A stretch of DNA of 64,000 nt from Galbula dea (lineage: Eukaryota; Chordata; Aves; Piciformes; Galbulidae). The DNA lies in NCBI GenBank assembly GCA_013399015.1, contig VWZX01010416.1, forward strand, positions 4,924-68,923, written 5' to 3'. Below the pieces are notes generated by a model. The model did not search any database. It saw only the letters and a program-made list of their open reading frames with translations, and had not been told where the DNA came from. Of the stretch, positions 25,601-37,600 are shown one piece after another. How positions within the stretch are numbered: position 1 is the first letter of the stretch; each line of letters starts with the position of its first letter. A program made the position numbers and the translations under genes.

Positions 25601-28600
25601 AGAGGTTAAGTGAGAAGGACACAGATTTATAGTGGTCATTTTATGGGAGCTTTGCTCAGAGGCTTTATATGCTCACTTCTAAAAGCCTTACCACCAGACT
25701 AGCCTGGGGGGCTTTGCCTTTCTGACTCCATCTCAACCCAAGCAAATAGCCCACATGCAAAGGGCAAGGATGGAGAAAGCCAATCCAGCAGAGCAACCCA
25801 CACAGATGTCAGCCAGAAAGAACACACACAGTCCTTCCTCCAACCCTGTGTCAAACAAGCACAGCCTGTATGTCTCTGCAGCTCACCCTGCCAACATTTC
25901 ATCACCCACAGACAGCAGCATGGCAACTGAATACCTCCCCATGCTGGGTTACCACTTCAATTCTTTTCATGAGTGCAGCCAGCTCCAAGTGTGACCCAAC
26001 AGTGTCATCTGCAGAGTTACTATCCAATGCCCAAGTTTGGCAAAGCAAGGACATGAGCTGTGCCAGCAGCATGCTGCTTCCCTCCTTTGTCTCTCTGGCT
26101 TGCCAGTGAGGTTGTTGCACCCAAGGGACATGTGTGAGATGATCAGGCACAATACAAATTCCTCTCTGAGTGGCTTTCAGAGAAGGCTCCAACATGACAT
26201 TTCAGCATGGAGGGAGAAGGAGACAACTAAGGGACTTTGCAAACAAAGCAAAGGAAAGAAGTCCAATAAAGAAAGCAAATCCTCTTCAGAGAAGAGGCAA
26301 ATTCAGCTGTGAATTTGGCCAGGGTTACTATCAGAAGGAAAGAAAGCAGGAGCCTGTGACTAAGCTCACCAAAGGATGTGTGTTTTCTCTAGCAGGCTTA
26401 ACATGCCATGCTCTACTTAGCTCAATTAATGGCAGTTTGGTTCAAATGAGACCTCAGGACCACAGGAACACACAGGCAGGCATTCTTCATGGCTTCTTTT
26501 ATTTCATGGATACAAACAGCTTATTAATGCAGTCTAAGAACTGAGCAAAACTAGTCTCATCCTACCACCCTTCAAATGATGAATATGCTTTAAGTCTGGA
26601 GATGAAAAGCTCTTGCCTGTTCAGTGGAGTTTCTGTGGTTTAGGGTCATTTTATGGTGAGCATCAGGTTGTACTTAATGGCTCCAATCACTATCTGAAAG
26701 CAGCATTTCACATTTCCTTCCATTCACTTTCTTACCCAGGTGAAAGGGATCACTGTGCACAGTTGGTGAAGGACTTCTTGTTGCCTGCAGGAAAGGGTCA
26801 CCAGGGACACTTGATGAACCAAGAAAGGAACCCAGGAGGTCTGGACCAGTTTGCTTAGGGCTACTTCCAAAGGGATCAAAGGCAGTGGCTGTAAAAAAAT
26901 ATGTTGGGGAAAAGTCAGTCATGCAACTTTGTACAATGAATGTGCTTCAGGGAAAAGACACTGCTGTGTGGAGAAGAAAACCTAATACCTGCAGAGACCA
27001 AACAGGAGACAGCAGGTGGCTGTAGGACAGCAACTGGAGAGTTATCAGTCCCCTAATCAAATCCTAGGGGACCTAGAGAGACACAGGACTTGGACACAGC
27101 AACACATTTAGGGATCCCATCTGTCCTTGCCAAAGAGAGAGGCTGAATTCAGGAGGGAGATGACTTAGGCACCTCAGAGAAAGGTTCAGCTTGCACATCC
27201 TGCCAAGGCATAAATGGGTGGTGAGGGACCGCTCAGAGTCAGTGCCCTGGTGTAATTCCTGCTTCCTCTCAGGAGCTGAAGGCAGGCCCAGGTGATTTTA
27301 GGCTGTCCAAACTTATACTTGTGGAGGGTGAAAGGAAACAGCTTTAGAAAATAACTGCTATCTTGCCATCGCTTGTTCCCAAACCCCAGTTCATTCTCAA
27401 ACTCCACTTTAGATCAAGTTCTTTTGCTTTCCATCCTTCATGTAAAAAACCCAACAAGCCCAAGCAACAAAAGAAACCCCCATGAAGTCCCTCAAAGTCT
27501 TTCTAAGCCTAAGGAGAAGAAGATCCTGAGCAGAGAGGCAAGATATACTCCTGCAAGAAAGATACCATCCTGAGAAGCTATGAATTGTGTTACTCTTTGC
27601 TTAGGATGCCTAATAAATTACTCATCAACCCTTCTCTCTTATTCTTAGGACAATTTAGCTGTGTGATACTTGACCTTTCTCTTTTCAAGCATCAATCTGG
27701 CTCTGCAAAGCTCCACAGCAACACCCAAAGATCTTTTCCTGATGTTGTTGCTGCACTTCTGCCTTGTGAGATGTGTATCCAACCTTCCCACCCCTGGGCC
27801 AAAGCTTTCAATCTGAGCATACAACAGTCACAGCAAGATGAAGCTTCTCCATACACAAATGGCCACATTTCTTCCTCTGAAACTTGCATTCTTCTCCCTT
27901 CCCCTGCCTCCAGTCCTCAGGCTCCATCTGTTCCTTCCTTTCCAAGTCCTGCTACAAGTAGACTGTTGGATAGTATCACATCAGCACAGCCTGGAGAAGA
28001 GAAGGCTCCAAGGAGACCTTCTTGCAGCCTTTCAGTATTTCAAGGGGCCTAAAAGAAAGCTGGGGACAGACTTTTGAGCAGGACCTGTTGGGACAGGACA
28101 AGGGCTGATGGTTGGAAACTAAAGGAAGAGATTTAGACTAGAGAGAAGGATTTTTTTCTAAACTGAGGGTGGTGAGAGCCTTTCCCAGGCTGCCCAGAGA
28201 GGTGGGAGATGTCCTATTCATCCCTGGAACCATCCCAGGTCAGGTTGTCTGGGGCTCTGAGCACCTTGCTCTAGTTGCAGATGTCCCTGCTGGCTGCAGA
28301 GGGGTTGGACTAGATGACCTTGACAGGTCCCTTCCAACATAACCCAGCCTGTGCTTCTCCAACTGCTCCTGTCCTTCTCACTTCAAAAAACACCACAGGC
28401 AAACCTGGTCTTTGATTTGACAAACCTCCCAACCCTGCAGCTGAGAGAAGAGGACTCAAGAAGTGTCTTCAGAAACTGGCTGCACAACCATCCTTGCCAT
28501 AGGTGCTCCTGATATCAGCCCCAGCACCACCCAAGCCTGCACCTCCTTAACTAAATGAAGAAAAACTCACTATTTCTGGACCAGAAAGTTGGCTTTGAGT

Positions 28601-31600
28601 TATTAGTTGCTGAGAGACAGTTAAGTCTCTTTGAACTGAGCACATGTTGACAATGTCTGCTCTTAAAACACAAGATAAAGGCTAAGGCCAAAGCAAACCT
28701 GAGGAGACACAGCTCAAGTGTGGTTCACCTGCTGCCAGGTCTGGCCCCTTTGGCAAAACTGACCATCAGTGAACCTGAGCACCTTGGATTGGGCTCTTCA
28801 CCTGTTCCTTTGCTCTCCTCTCTTCACTTAGCCCTCCAAAAGAGTCTTCTCCCTAACATCTCTTCAGCCACACTGTCTGCCAGCCTGATCTCAATCTGCC
28901 TTTAAGAGACCTTCCTATATTGCCTGTCTTGTCTGCAGAGAGACCAGACAGAGCAGAACTGGGAAGCCATATTCCATAGACCATGATCAGCATCACAGCT
29001 CCAAACCCCCTGCAGTTACAAAGAAATTAAACTCAGACTGCTATTGGTTTACCCAAAACCTAAAAAATACTTTCTTTTTCCTTTTAAATAAATACATGTT
29101 CTCCTCACATGTATTAATGGACACAAAGGAAGAGCAAAACTGATGATCTCCAGGGGCTGCCATTGTAAGGAGCCAGCCAAACACTTGGGTGAGCTCCAGG
29201 AGAGACTTCAGGGAATAAAGCAGATAATCTGGTTTGTGTTCTTGAGTGTGAAGATGCACCAACTCCTCCCTCACAGCAGAGGAGCTGACTGGCCTCTTGG
29301 GACCTCTCCCAGCTCTGAATCTTGAGGAAATGAATGTACCCAAGAGGAATCCAACAGCCCAGAGCAGATGACCCAGGTGGGACTCTCAAAGGAGGTGCCC
29401 CACCAAGCCACTCTTACCTTCTCCCACCCTTGGGGAGGGGGATGGAGATGCTGAAGCTGCAGAACGCCGAGGAGTTGACTGCACAGATCCAGGTCCCCCC
29501 ACGTGGAAGACCTCCTCAGGAGCAGGCTGTCCACTTTGACTCTGGGAACTTGGCCCACCAACCCCAAACAAATCATTCAGCAAGTCTGAGTTAGAGGGGG
29601 CAGCCGTGGGCTGGGAGGGAAAACTCTTGCTCATAGGGCTACCATCTAGGCCCAGCAGGTCCACATCTTCTGGAGGAGGTGGGGGTGGAGGTTCTTGTTG
29701 CTTTTTGCTGTGTTTTGGGGTCCCATGAGGCTTGTCACCACTGGCATTACTGTGCTGACTGGAAAGGGACAAGAGTTCGTCATCTGACTGTTCGCTTTCC
29801 TCATGCACCAACGCTGCTCGATCCTCTGAGGTGGGGTGAGAGCTACTTTTGTCAGATTTCTGATCTAAATGATGATTGAAAATAAAATTAGGCAGCTGTT
29901 AGTTTGGTCATCACAAAGGTCCTGTACAAAGCAGCTTACAACAGAACAAAAAGCTACTGAGAATGTCACAGCAGCGTTTTGCGAGGTCTGAAAAGAAGGC
30001 AGAGCTTTGCCATGATGAACTGAGAGCCTTGGCTGGTCTGTCTGGTAAGAAGTCAGCTTTGTAGATGAGGAAACAGAGGCTCATTGGCTCTCCTCAAGCC
30101 TGAAAAGTCAACAAAGGTAATGCCCAAAGATACAAACTGAATGAGTTTCTGGGTCAGGACCAAGCAGCCAGGATGCTCTCCAGGCATGCCTCAAAATCCA
30201 GGCAAAACAAAGGCTCGTTGTAAAGGAGCAATGACATCAACCATTCTCCTCACTGTGGATCTCACAAGGATCTCTGACACCAGCTTCCTACCTAAGGAAG
30301 CACTGATGCCAGAGGAGGAACACTGCATTTGGCAGAGCTGGGAGATTTTCAAGGTGTTCAGCAATTCCAATGCAACAGCATTCTGGCTTGGATCAGCACT
30401 GCTGTGGCAGCAGGACTAGGGCAGGGATTGTCCTCCTGGTCTGGGCACTGGGGAGGTCACACCTGGAATCCTGTGTTCAATTTTGGGCTCCTCACTCCAA
30501 AAGAAGGACATTGAAGTGCTGGAGAGTGGCCAGAGAAGGGCAAGGAAGGTGAGGAAGGGTCTAGAACACAAGTGTTGTGAGGAGCAGCTGGAGGAACTGG
30601 GCTTGGTTAGCCTGGAGAAGAGAAGGCTGAGGGGAGACCTTCTCACTCTCTGCAGCTCCCTGAGAGGAGGCTGGAGCCAGGTGGGGATTGGGCTCTGCTC
30701 CCAAGGATTAAGTGATAGGACAAGAGGAAATGGGCTCAAGTTGTACTAGGGAAGGTTTGGGTTGGATATTAGGAAAAAGGTCTTCCCCAAAAAGATTAAG
30801 CTCTGAGACAGACTGCCCAGGGCAGTGGTGGAGTCACCATCCCTGGAGGGATTGAAAAGCCCTGGAGCTGTGGTGCTGAGGGCCATGGTTTAGTGGTGAC
30901 TTGGCAGTGCTGGTTACTGGTTGGACTCAATGATCTTAAAGGTCTTTTCCAAGCAGAATGATTCTATGATTACTAAGTGGCCTCTCAGAGAAACACTCTC
31001 AGTGCCACCTTCTCATAGCCCTATATATAAGGTGCAACAGGAGGAAAAAGCAGCTTAAATTTGGGTTTATCATCCAGGAGGCCTCAGGTGAGGCTTTACA
31101 CTAGAACTATGCCAATAATTGTCATATACATCACAAAGAGGCAGTATCTGAAGAGAACATTGCAGGCAATGAATTCCCCACTCAACTGCAACAGAAGGGT
31201 GTGACCAGCGGTGATCTAATGGGAAAGACATGTCCCAGCCAGAGCCTTCTGCCTGACTCTGGGCTCCAGGGGGAAAAAAGAAAAGTTGTTTATCTTGTCT
31301 GAAGCAGATGTGACTTTGAAGAGCAAGTCTGCATACCTTGCCAGCTGAGAGATGAGAAGAATGCACTCTGGCCAACATTCCTTATGTTATCCTGGGGTGA
31401 ATCGGTCGCAGCTCTACCTGCAGCACAGAGCAGCAAAGAAATGAAAGCCAGCAAAACAAAGCTCAGCATGCAGGTGAGGAGGTCAGCTGAAGAGATCTTT
31501 GCAGCTCTTTTTCACTGCTGGGGCCACACCTCCAACCCTGGGGGTCAGGTTTGGGCTCCTCACTCCAAAAGAAGGACATGGAGGTGCTGGAGTGTGGCCA

Positions 31601-34600
31601 GAGAAGGGCAAGGGAGGTGGGGAAGGATCTAGAGCACAAGTGTTGTGAGGAGCAGCTGAGGGAACTGGGCTTGCTTAGCCTGGAGAAGAGGAGGCTCAGG
31701 GGAGACCTTCTCACTCTCTGCACCTCCCTGAGAGGAGGCTGGAGCCAGGTGGGGGTTGGTCTCTTCTCTCAGGTTACCAGTGATAGGACAAGAGGAAATG
31801 GGCTCAAGTTGTACAAGGGAAGGTTTGGGTTGGATATTAGGAAAAAGGTCTTCCCCAAAAAGGTTGTTAAGCCCTGGCCCAGGCTGCCCAGGGCAGTCCA
31901 TCCTGGAGGTGTTCAAAAACCATCTAGATGTGGCCCCTAGGGCCATGGTTTAGTGGCATGAGGGTGACAGGTTGACAGTTGGACTCGATGATCTTTGAGG
32001 TCTTTTCCAACCATAATGACTCTGTGATTCTCTCACCTGCCAAAGCAAGAGTGTCCTGATGCTCCTGATGAGATGAGAAGAGAATGCTTGGATTGATGTC
32101 TTTTGTGGTGAAGTTCTCCCATGGGGGAGTTAATTCTGTTTGTCTATCAGTAGATTGTATTTCAATGTCCAGTATAACATGAAAGAGCTGAGGATATTTA
32201 TCTGGAGAGTCACAGGCATCCAGTTCAGGCCTAAATGAGGACCAGAGTTGTAGAGTTAAAAAGGAAAGGAGATTTTGTAAAGCTCTACCAAACCTTTCCA
32301 TGCGTGCATGCACACTGACTGCTCACATTTCATCAGGGCAGATTCTCCTTTGGCCTTCAAAAGGCTTTGGATGCTTTAGGTTTGAGTAACCTTCAGCTTA
32401 AAATACTCACTTGGTGAATTTTAGTGTGGTTGTTCCCAGGGCTATGAATCCAGTATGGAACTGAATTTGGAATATTTGTGTGTTGGTCATCTGGAAAAAA
32501 AAAAAAATGGCCATGGTTTAGTGGTGACCTGGAAGTGCTGGTTAACTGTTGAACTCAATGGTCTTAAAGGTCTCTTCCTACCTCTGATTCTACCTCAGCC
32601 AATATTTAGACTAATTATAACTGCTATAGGAGCCAATTAATTCTGCTTGTTCTACAAAAAGCAGATCTTCTCCTTCTTGTAGTATCATCTACACAGCCAA
32701 AAGCCCTAACAACAAATTCAGAAGAGAAAACCCATTCATGGGTCACTCTGCCACTTGAATATTAAGGTTTCCAACACATCATCAGGGAAGTTCTGAAGAT
32801 CACAGACTGAAGTATCAGTAGGTAGTGACCATTTGAGAATGTAACCTCCACATCCAACTGGTTGTGAGAGTTTGGGAGCAGGTCTGTCTGACCAGCCATG
32901 CAGCACCCATCTGTAGGGAACAAATGAGGTGCTACTCAAAAGCAGGTGGGGCAAAACTTGGTTCTTCCCTTGCTTTTTGTGCTTTAGGTCACCATAATTT
33001 AAACTGGTTACTTCACTGCAGGAGCCAATTAACCCTCATCCCTTCAAAAGGGAATGAAGCACTGTATTGTATTATAGCTAGTTTTTGGAGATCCAAGCTC
33101 TCTCCTCTGACCAAACTGCATCTCCAAATTGCCTTTTTGCCCCACTGACCAAAAAAGGTGAAGGCTGCTCTAGAGCAAGGAAAACAGGCACCACACAGGA
33201 GCCATGGCTCAGGAAGTCATTCTCATCTGAGCAGAAGAACATCATCTTCCATCTTCTTAGAGTGTGCAGGTAGAGGTTTTGGTGGTGGTTTGCCCTGAGC
33301 TGGTTACTGATGGATGGTTTGTGTCTTCTACATCAGCTGGAAGGATCCTACACCCTATCAGTAGACATCATCTCCATAAGGAGACACCAGAGTCATCATG
33401 GACTTCTCCATGTGCAGTCCTGTGTTTTCAGCTGGCACTGCTGTCAAGGAAGGGAACTTCCACCACAAGTGCCATGTGCATTCTCAGACCCCATATTTAG
33501 CCATCTCCTAGTCAGCTCCATGGCCTCTACCATGCAAGAGAAGTTAAACAAACTCCTACTTTGGCCTGAAGACGTCCTCCAATGGTTGACCTCATATGGT
33601 AGACAGAAACAACCACATCTCCATGGACAGTGGCTCCCAGTGGAATGAGGACTTTCCCTTCTTGCACACGGTATTCTCTGTGACAGGAGGAGAAGGAAAT
33701 CCACAGTTCAGCTCCTTTTCACAATGTCATCCCCACCAGCAAAGCCAACCCCACCAGCAATGTCACCTCCATCAACAACATCAACATAGAAGCTATCATC
33801 TCATCCAAGCCAACCAACCCATGAAAGGCCAAGCACCAAGAAGGTGCCTTGAGTGCTCTGCTTAGGGTTAGGCTGAGTTGAAAGACAAACATTTTGACAG
33901 GGGGAACCAACACAGCACTAAACTCTCTCTCTCTCTCTCTGAAGGCATCCCACCACAGGACAGACTCAGACTCACTCTGGCACTTCATTCCAACACGAGG
34001 CACCAACCTTCAACTCATGAATGCACTCCATCCCTTATCAGGCAGCCTGGCAAGGACTGCAGCACAGATCCTGGACAGCCAACTGAAAGCCTCCCTACAT
34101 TAAGCTCCTAAGGATGGTAGGAGATGGCAGCAACTCACTTCATTCTCTCATACTCCTGGGATGTGGTAAGGATCCTGGTTTCTCCACTGAGGATGTCACA
34201 GAAGGGCCGGCAGCCGTTCCGTTGCTTGTTGAAACAGGGCACTGGGCTGAGGGTGACTGACTTGATAGTGAGTGGTTTGCAGTGAGGGATGATGGGCTTG
34301 TCTGCTATCAGATCACAAATGTATCCTATGTATCTGCAGAGAGAGTGAAAGCCATTCCTGAGACCTCCATCCCAGGTGAGCAATTGGCATGCTCTACTTG
34401 GAGTCTACCTTGAAATCCAGTGAACTCCAGGAGTGGAGTTTCCATGTACTCCAGCATCCTGGCAGCTAGCACTAAATCCACACTTCTCTTTCTGTTTAAT
34501 TACCAGAACTGGAGCTCAAGAGGAAGGAAGTTGTCCTTTAGCTCTGAGCTGAAGATGGTTTCTCCTCACCTTTTAGGAGAGGGTTTGTCTGGTTTACCAG

Positions 34601-37600
34601 TAGAAGTTTGCCTTCTCTTTCACATGCACATGAATTACTTTGGTGGCCATGCTCTGAAGGACCATTATTGTAGCCTACACAGGACTGTGTCTGTGGGTTG
34701 CTCTGGCAGGCAGTTTTTCTTCTGCTTAGTGGAAATGAATTGTGAGTCATTTGAAACCATTTTGAAAGGAGAAGGTGATTTTACAGCATCAACTCCTGCA
34801 AGGACACAGCTGACATGGGGAGAGGGATTCACCCAGGTCCTGTTCTTTACAGGTTCATCAACATTCCTGAGCTAGTGAGCAAAGCTATTGTAGTATTTGA
34901 CTTTTCCCCTCCATTACTCTTATATCAATGTGGTTAAGCTGGAAGTGGCCATGAACATCAGTAAAGATCTATCAAAGCTACGTGCTGTGGCTAACACATG
35001 AGAACTGCTTGGGTAGTTTTTAGCCTGAGGAATTTAGCTTGGATATCAGGAAAAATTTCTTCCCTGAAAGAACTGTTAGGTGCTGGCCCAGGCTGCCCAG
35101 GGCAGTGGTGGAGTCACCATCCCTGCAGGGGTTTAAAAACCATAGAGATGTGGTGCTGAGGGACATGCAGGGGGATGATAGGCTGACAGTTGGACTTGAT
35201 GATCTTAGAGGTCTCTTCCAACCTTACTGATTCTGTGATTCTGGTTAGCCAGTGTACACTACCTCCTGTGAGATGGCCACAGGACAATTCCAGGTCTCTT
35301 TGTGTTCAGCAACTGCATGGCAGGGCCTGGATTAGAGAAGAGGTGACAGAAACAGAACATCGCGCTGACCAGAACTGCTGAGGCTGCACGGCCATCCTGG
35401 AAAGGGAAGGGATGGGAGGGGGGGGGGGATGAAAAACAATCTGTAAGCACTAGAGACATCATTTACATTCCAGCAGAACACTCTCCACTCTTCCTTAAAT
35501 CACACCCAATAATTGACTAGGATTGAGGCCACCAGATAATGTTCAGCACTGTCATTCAGGAGGTGGTGGAGTCTCCATCTCTGGAGACATTCCAGCCCTG
35601 CCTGGATGCCATCCTTTGCAACCTGCTCTGACAGGGGGGGTTGGACTACATGATCTCCAGAGGTCCCTTCCAACCCCTAACATTCTGTGATTTTGTGATT
35701 TGGTTAATACCTAGGACTTCAGTGAGCAGCACTGGCCTGGATCAAAGCTAAGCTAAGATCCAGCGAGCAGCCAAAGCTGAGCATGCTTTAGGCTTGTTTT
35801 GAAAGCCCAGAAGGACATTTTGTCTACCAATATCAGTGTTTCATGGCTGCTCTCAAGCTGTAATAATATAATTATTTCAAACAGAGGCCTGGAAGTGACC
35901 CCAGGGGTCAGAGCACACCTATCCCACAGCCAGATCTGATCCAAATTTCACCCCAAAGAGTTCACAAACCAAAGGAACCCAGCCCGAGGCTCCAGGCATG
36001 CAACGTGCAATACATCTCAGGACTCCTAGGTCTAACAAACCTGGTTCCTCCCTGGTGTACTCACCATGCAGTGGATGACACACACATTTTTGGGGTTCTG
36101 CTGTAGCCAGTTGTGCATGTTCTTGCAGACAGCATAGAGGTTGTGCAGGCTGGGCGCTTGCCGAACCGGCCAGCTACATTCGGATACCTAGGGGAACAGC
36201 AGGGTGAACAAGAGCCAGCTTCAACAAGCATGAAGCAAGACATGCTTCTACAAATGCTTTCTGACAAGGAAACAAACATACTTCTCTTTTACAACCTAGA
36301 GTTGTGTGCTTGGAACCTACTCCACCTCCTTTGAGGACTCATTCCCCTCGCTGACATGGGTGAGCGAATAAGGAGACAAACAACAAGAAGAAGAAGAATT
36401 CCCAATTTGAGGGCATAATGTTGCTGTATTCTCACTGGCTACACATTGGAACTAATTCACAGTCCAGGTCAGGTTATCTCCACTGCCCTTCCACAACACT
36501 GCAGTCTCACAACAGCACAGACATTGATTTCTGCTGCTGTCTAAAGCCTTTGTACAACTTGTCCCTCAAAACTACAGCTCTGCTTTTCCAAAGGATACTG
36601 AGCATCTGTTGTTCTCTCTCTCTCTCTCTCCCTTTGTGTCATAGGAGTTTTCAAGCCCTGTTTGACAGATAGGAGCCTGATGAAAGGGCAACTTCTGTTT
36701 TAAACAACAAAATAATCATATCTGAGTAAGTGTAGTTATGAGCCAGAAAAAGGAATGACTTCTTAGAGCTGAAAAGCCACAGATCCTAAAGTATGTCTAG
36801 TTCCTGTTCATCAAGTGCTGGTTCTGAGTCACAACACTTCTCTCAGGAGCAGCCCTTGCAGTCTCAATCAACAGATCAAATAGCCTTCTGCAGGCATCTC
36901 TGTTTCATCTGCTTTTAATGGAAATCTCTCTTTTAAAAAGGCATTTCTGGTGAGAAGAAATTGAGAGGAGAAACATCATGAGGCTTGTCTTCAAAGAAGG
37001 AGTTCTCTCTTCTGGCTGACATTTGGATCCTGCTAATGAAAGCCAAGAGCAGGAAGGAGATGTTGCCCAGATGTTCTTCAGTAGCCACACATTTCCATCC
37101 CTGAGTGTTTCCTCTCTCAAGGGAAGGAAGTGCTCCAGCTTTCACCAAACTTGTATTTTAGGTTCTCTTTGACATCCACCTGCATATGCTATAGCAGAAA
37201 CAGGAATCCCAACACAAACTGGAGAACTTCCCAGCTGGGTTTTGTCTCACACAACAGCTGCAGGGACACCCAGAAGATACAGGGAGAGAGCAAGTGAGCA
37301 GCACTGCCTAACCCAGTGCATCCATCCTGCTGCCAGCCTTTCTGAGCTGGTGGACCTCTGCTGAGCATTTGGGGAGATTTTTGTCTAAGCTACTCTCTAA
37401 TGAGCTATTTGTCTAATTGCTTTATAGACTCAGGAAAGTTTTTGGTCTCCACAATAGCCTGAAATTCAGCTGTGCATTTGGTGAGCTAGAAACTACCCAA
37501 CAAGTCAATCCACACTCAAGCTTTGGAAGGCAATGAAGGACCAGTCCCTATTTACCCTCTCTACAGCATCATCCTCATCCTCCATCTTCTCCTGTCTCAA

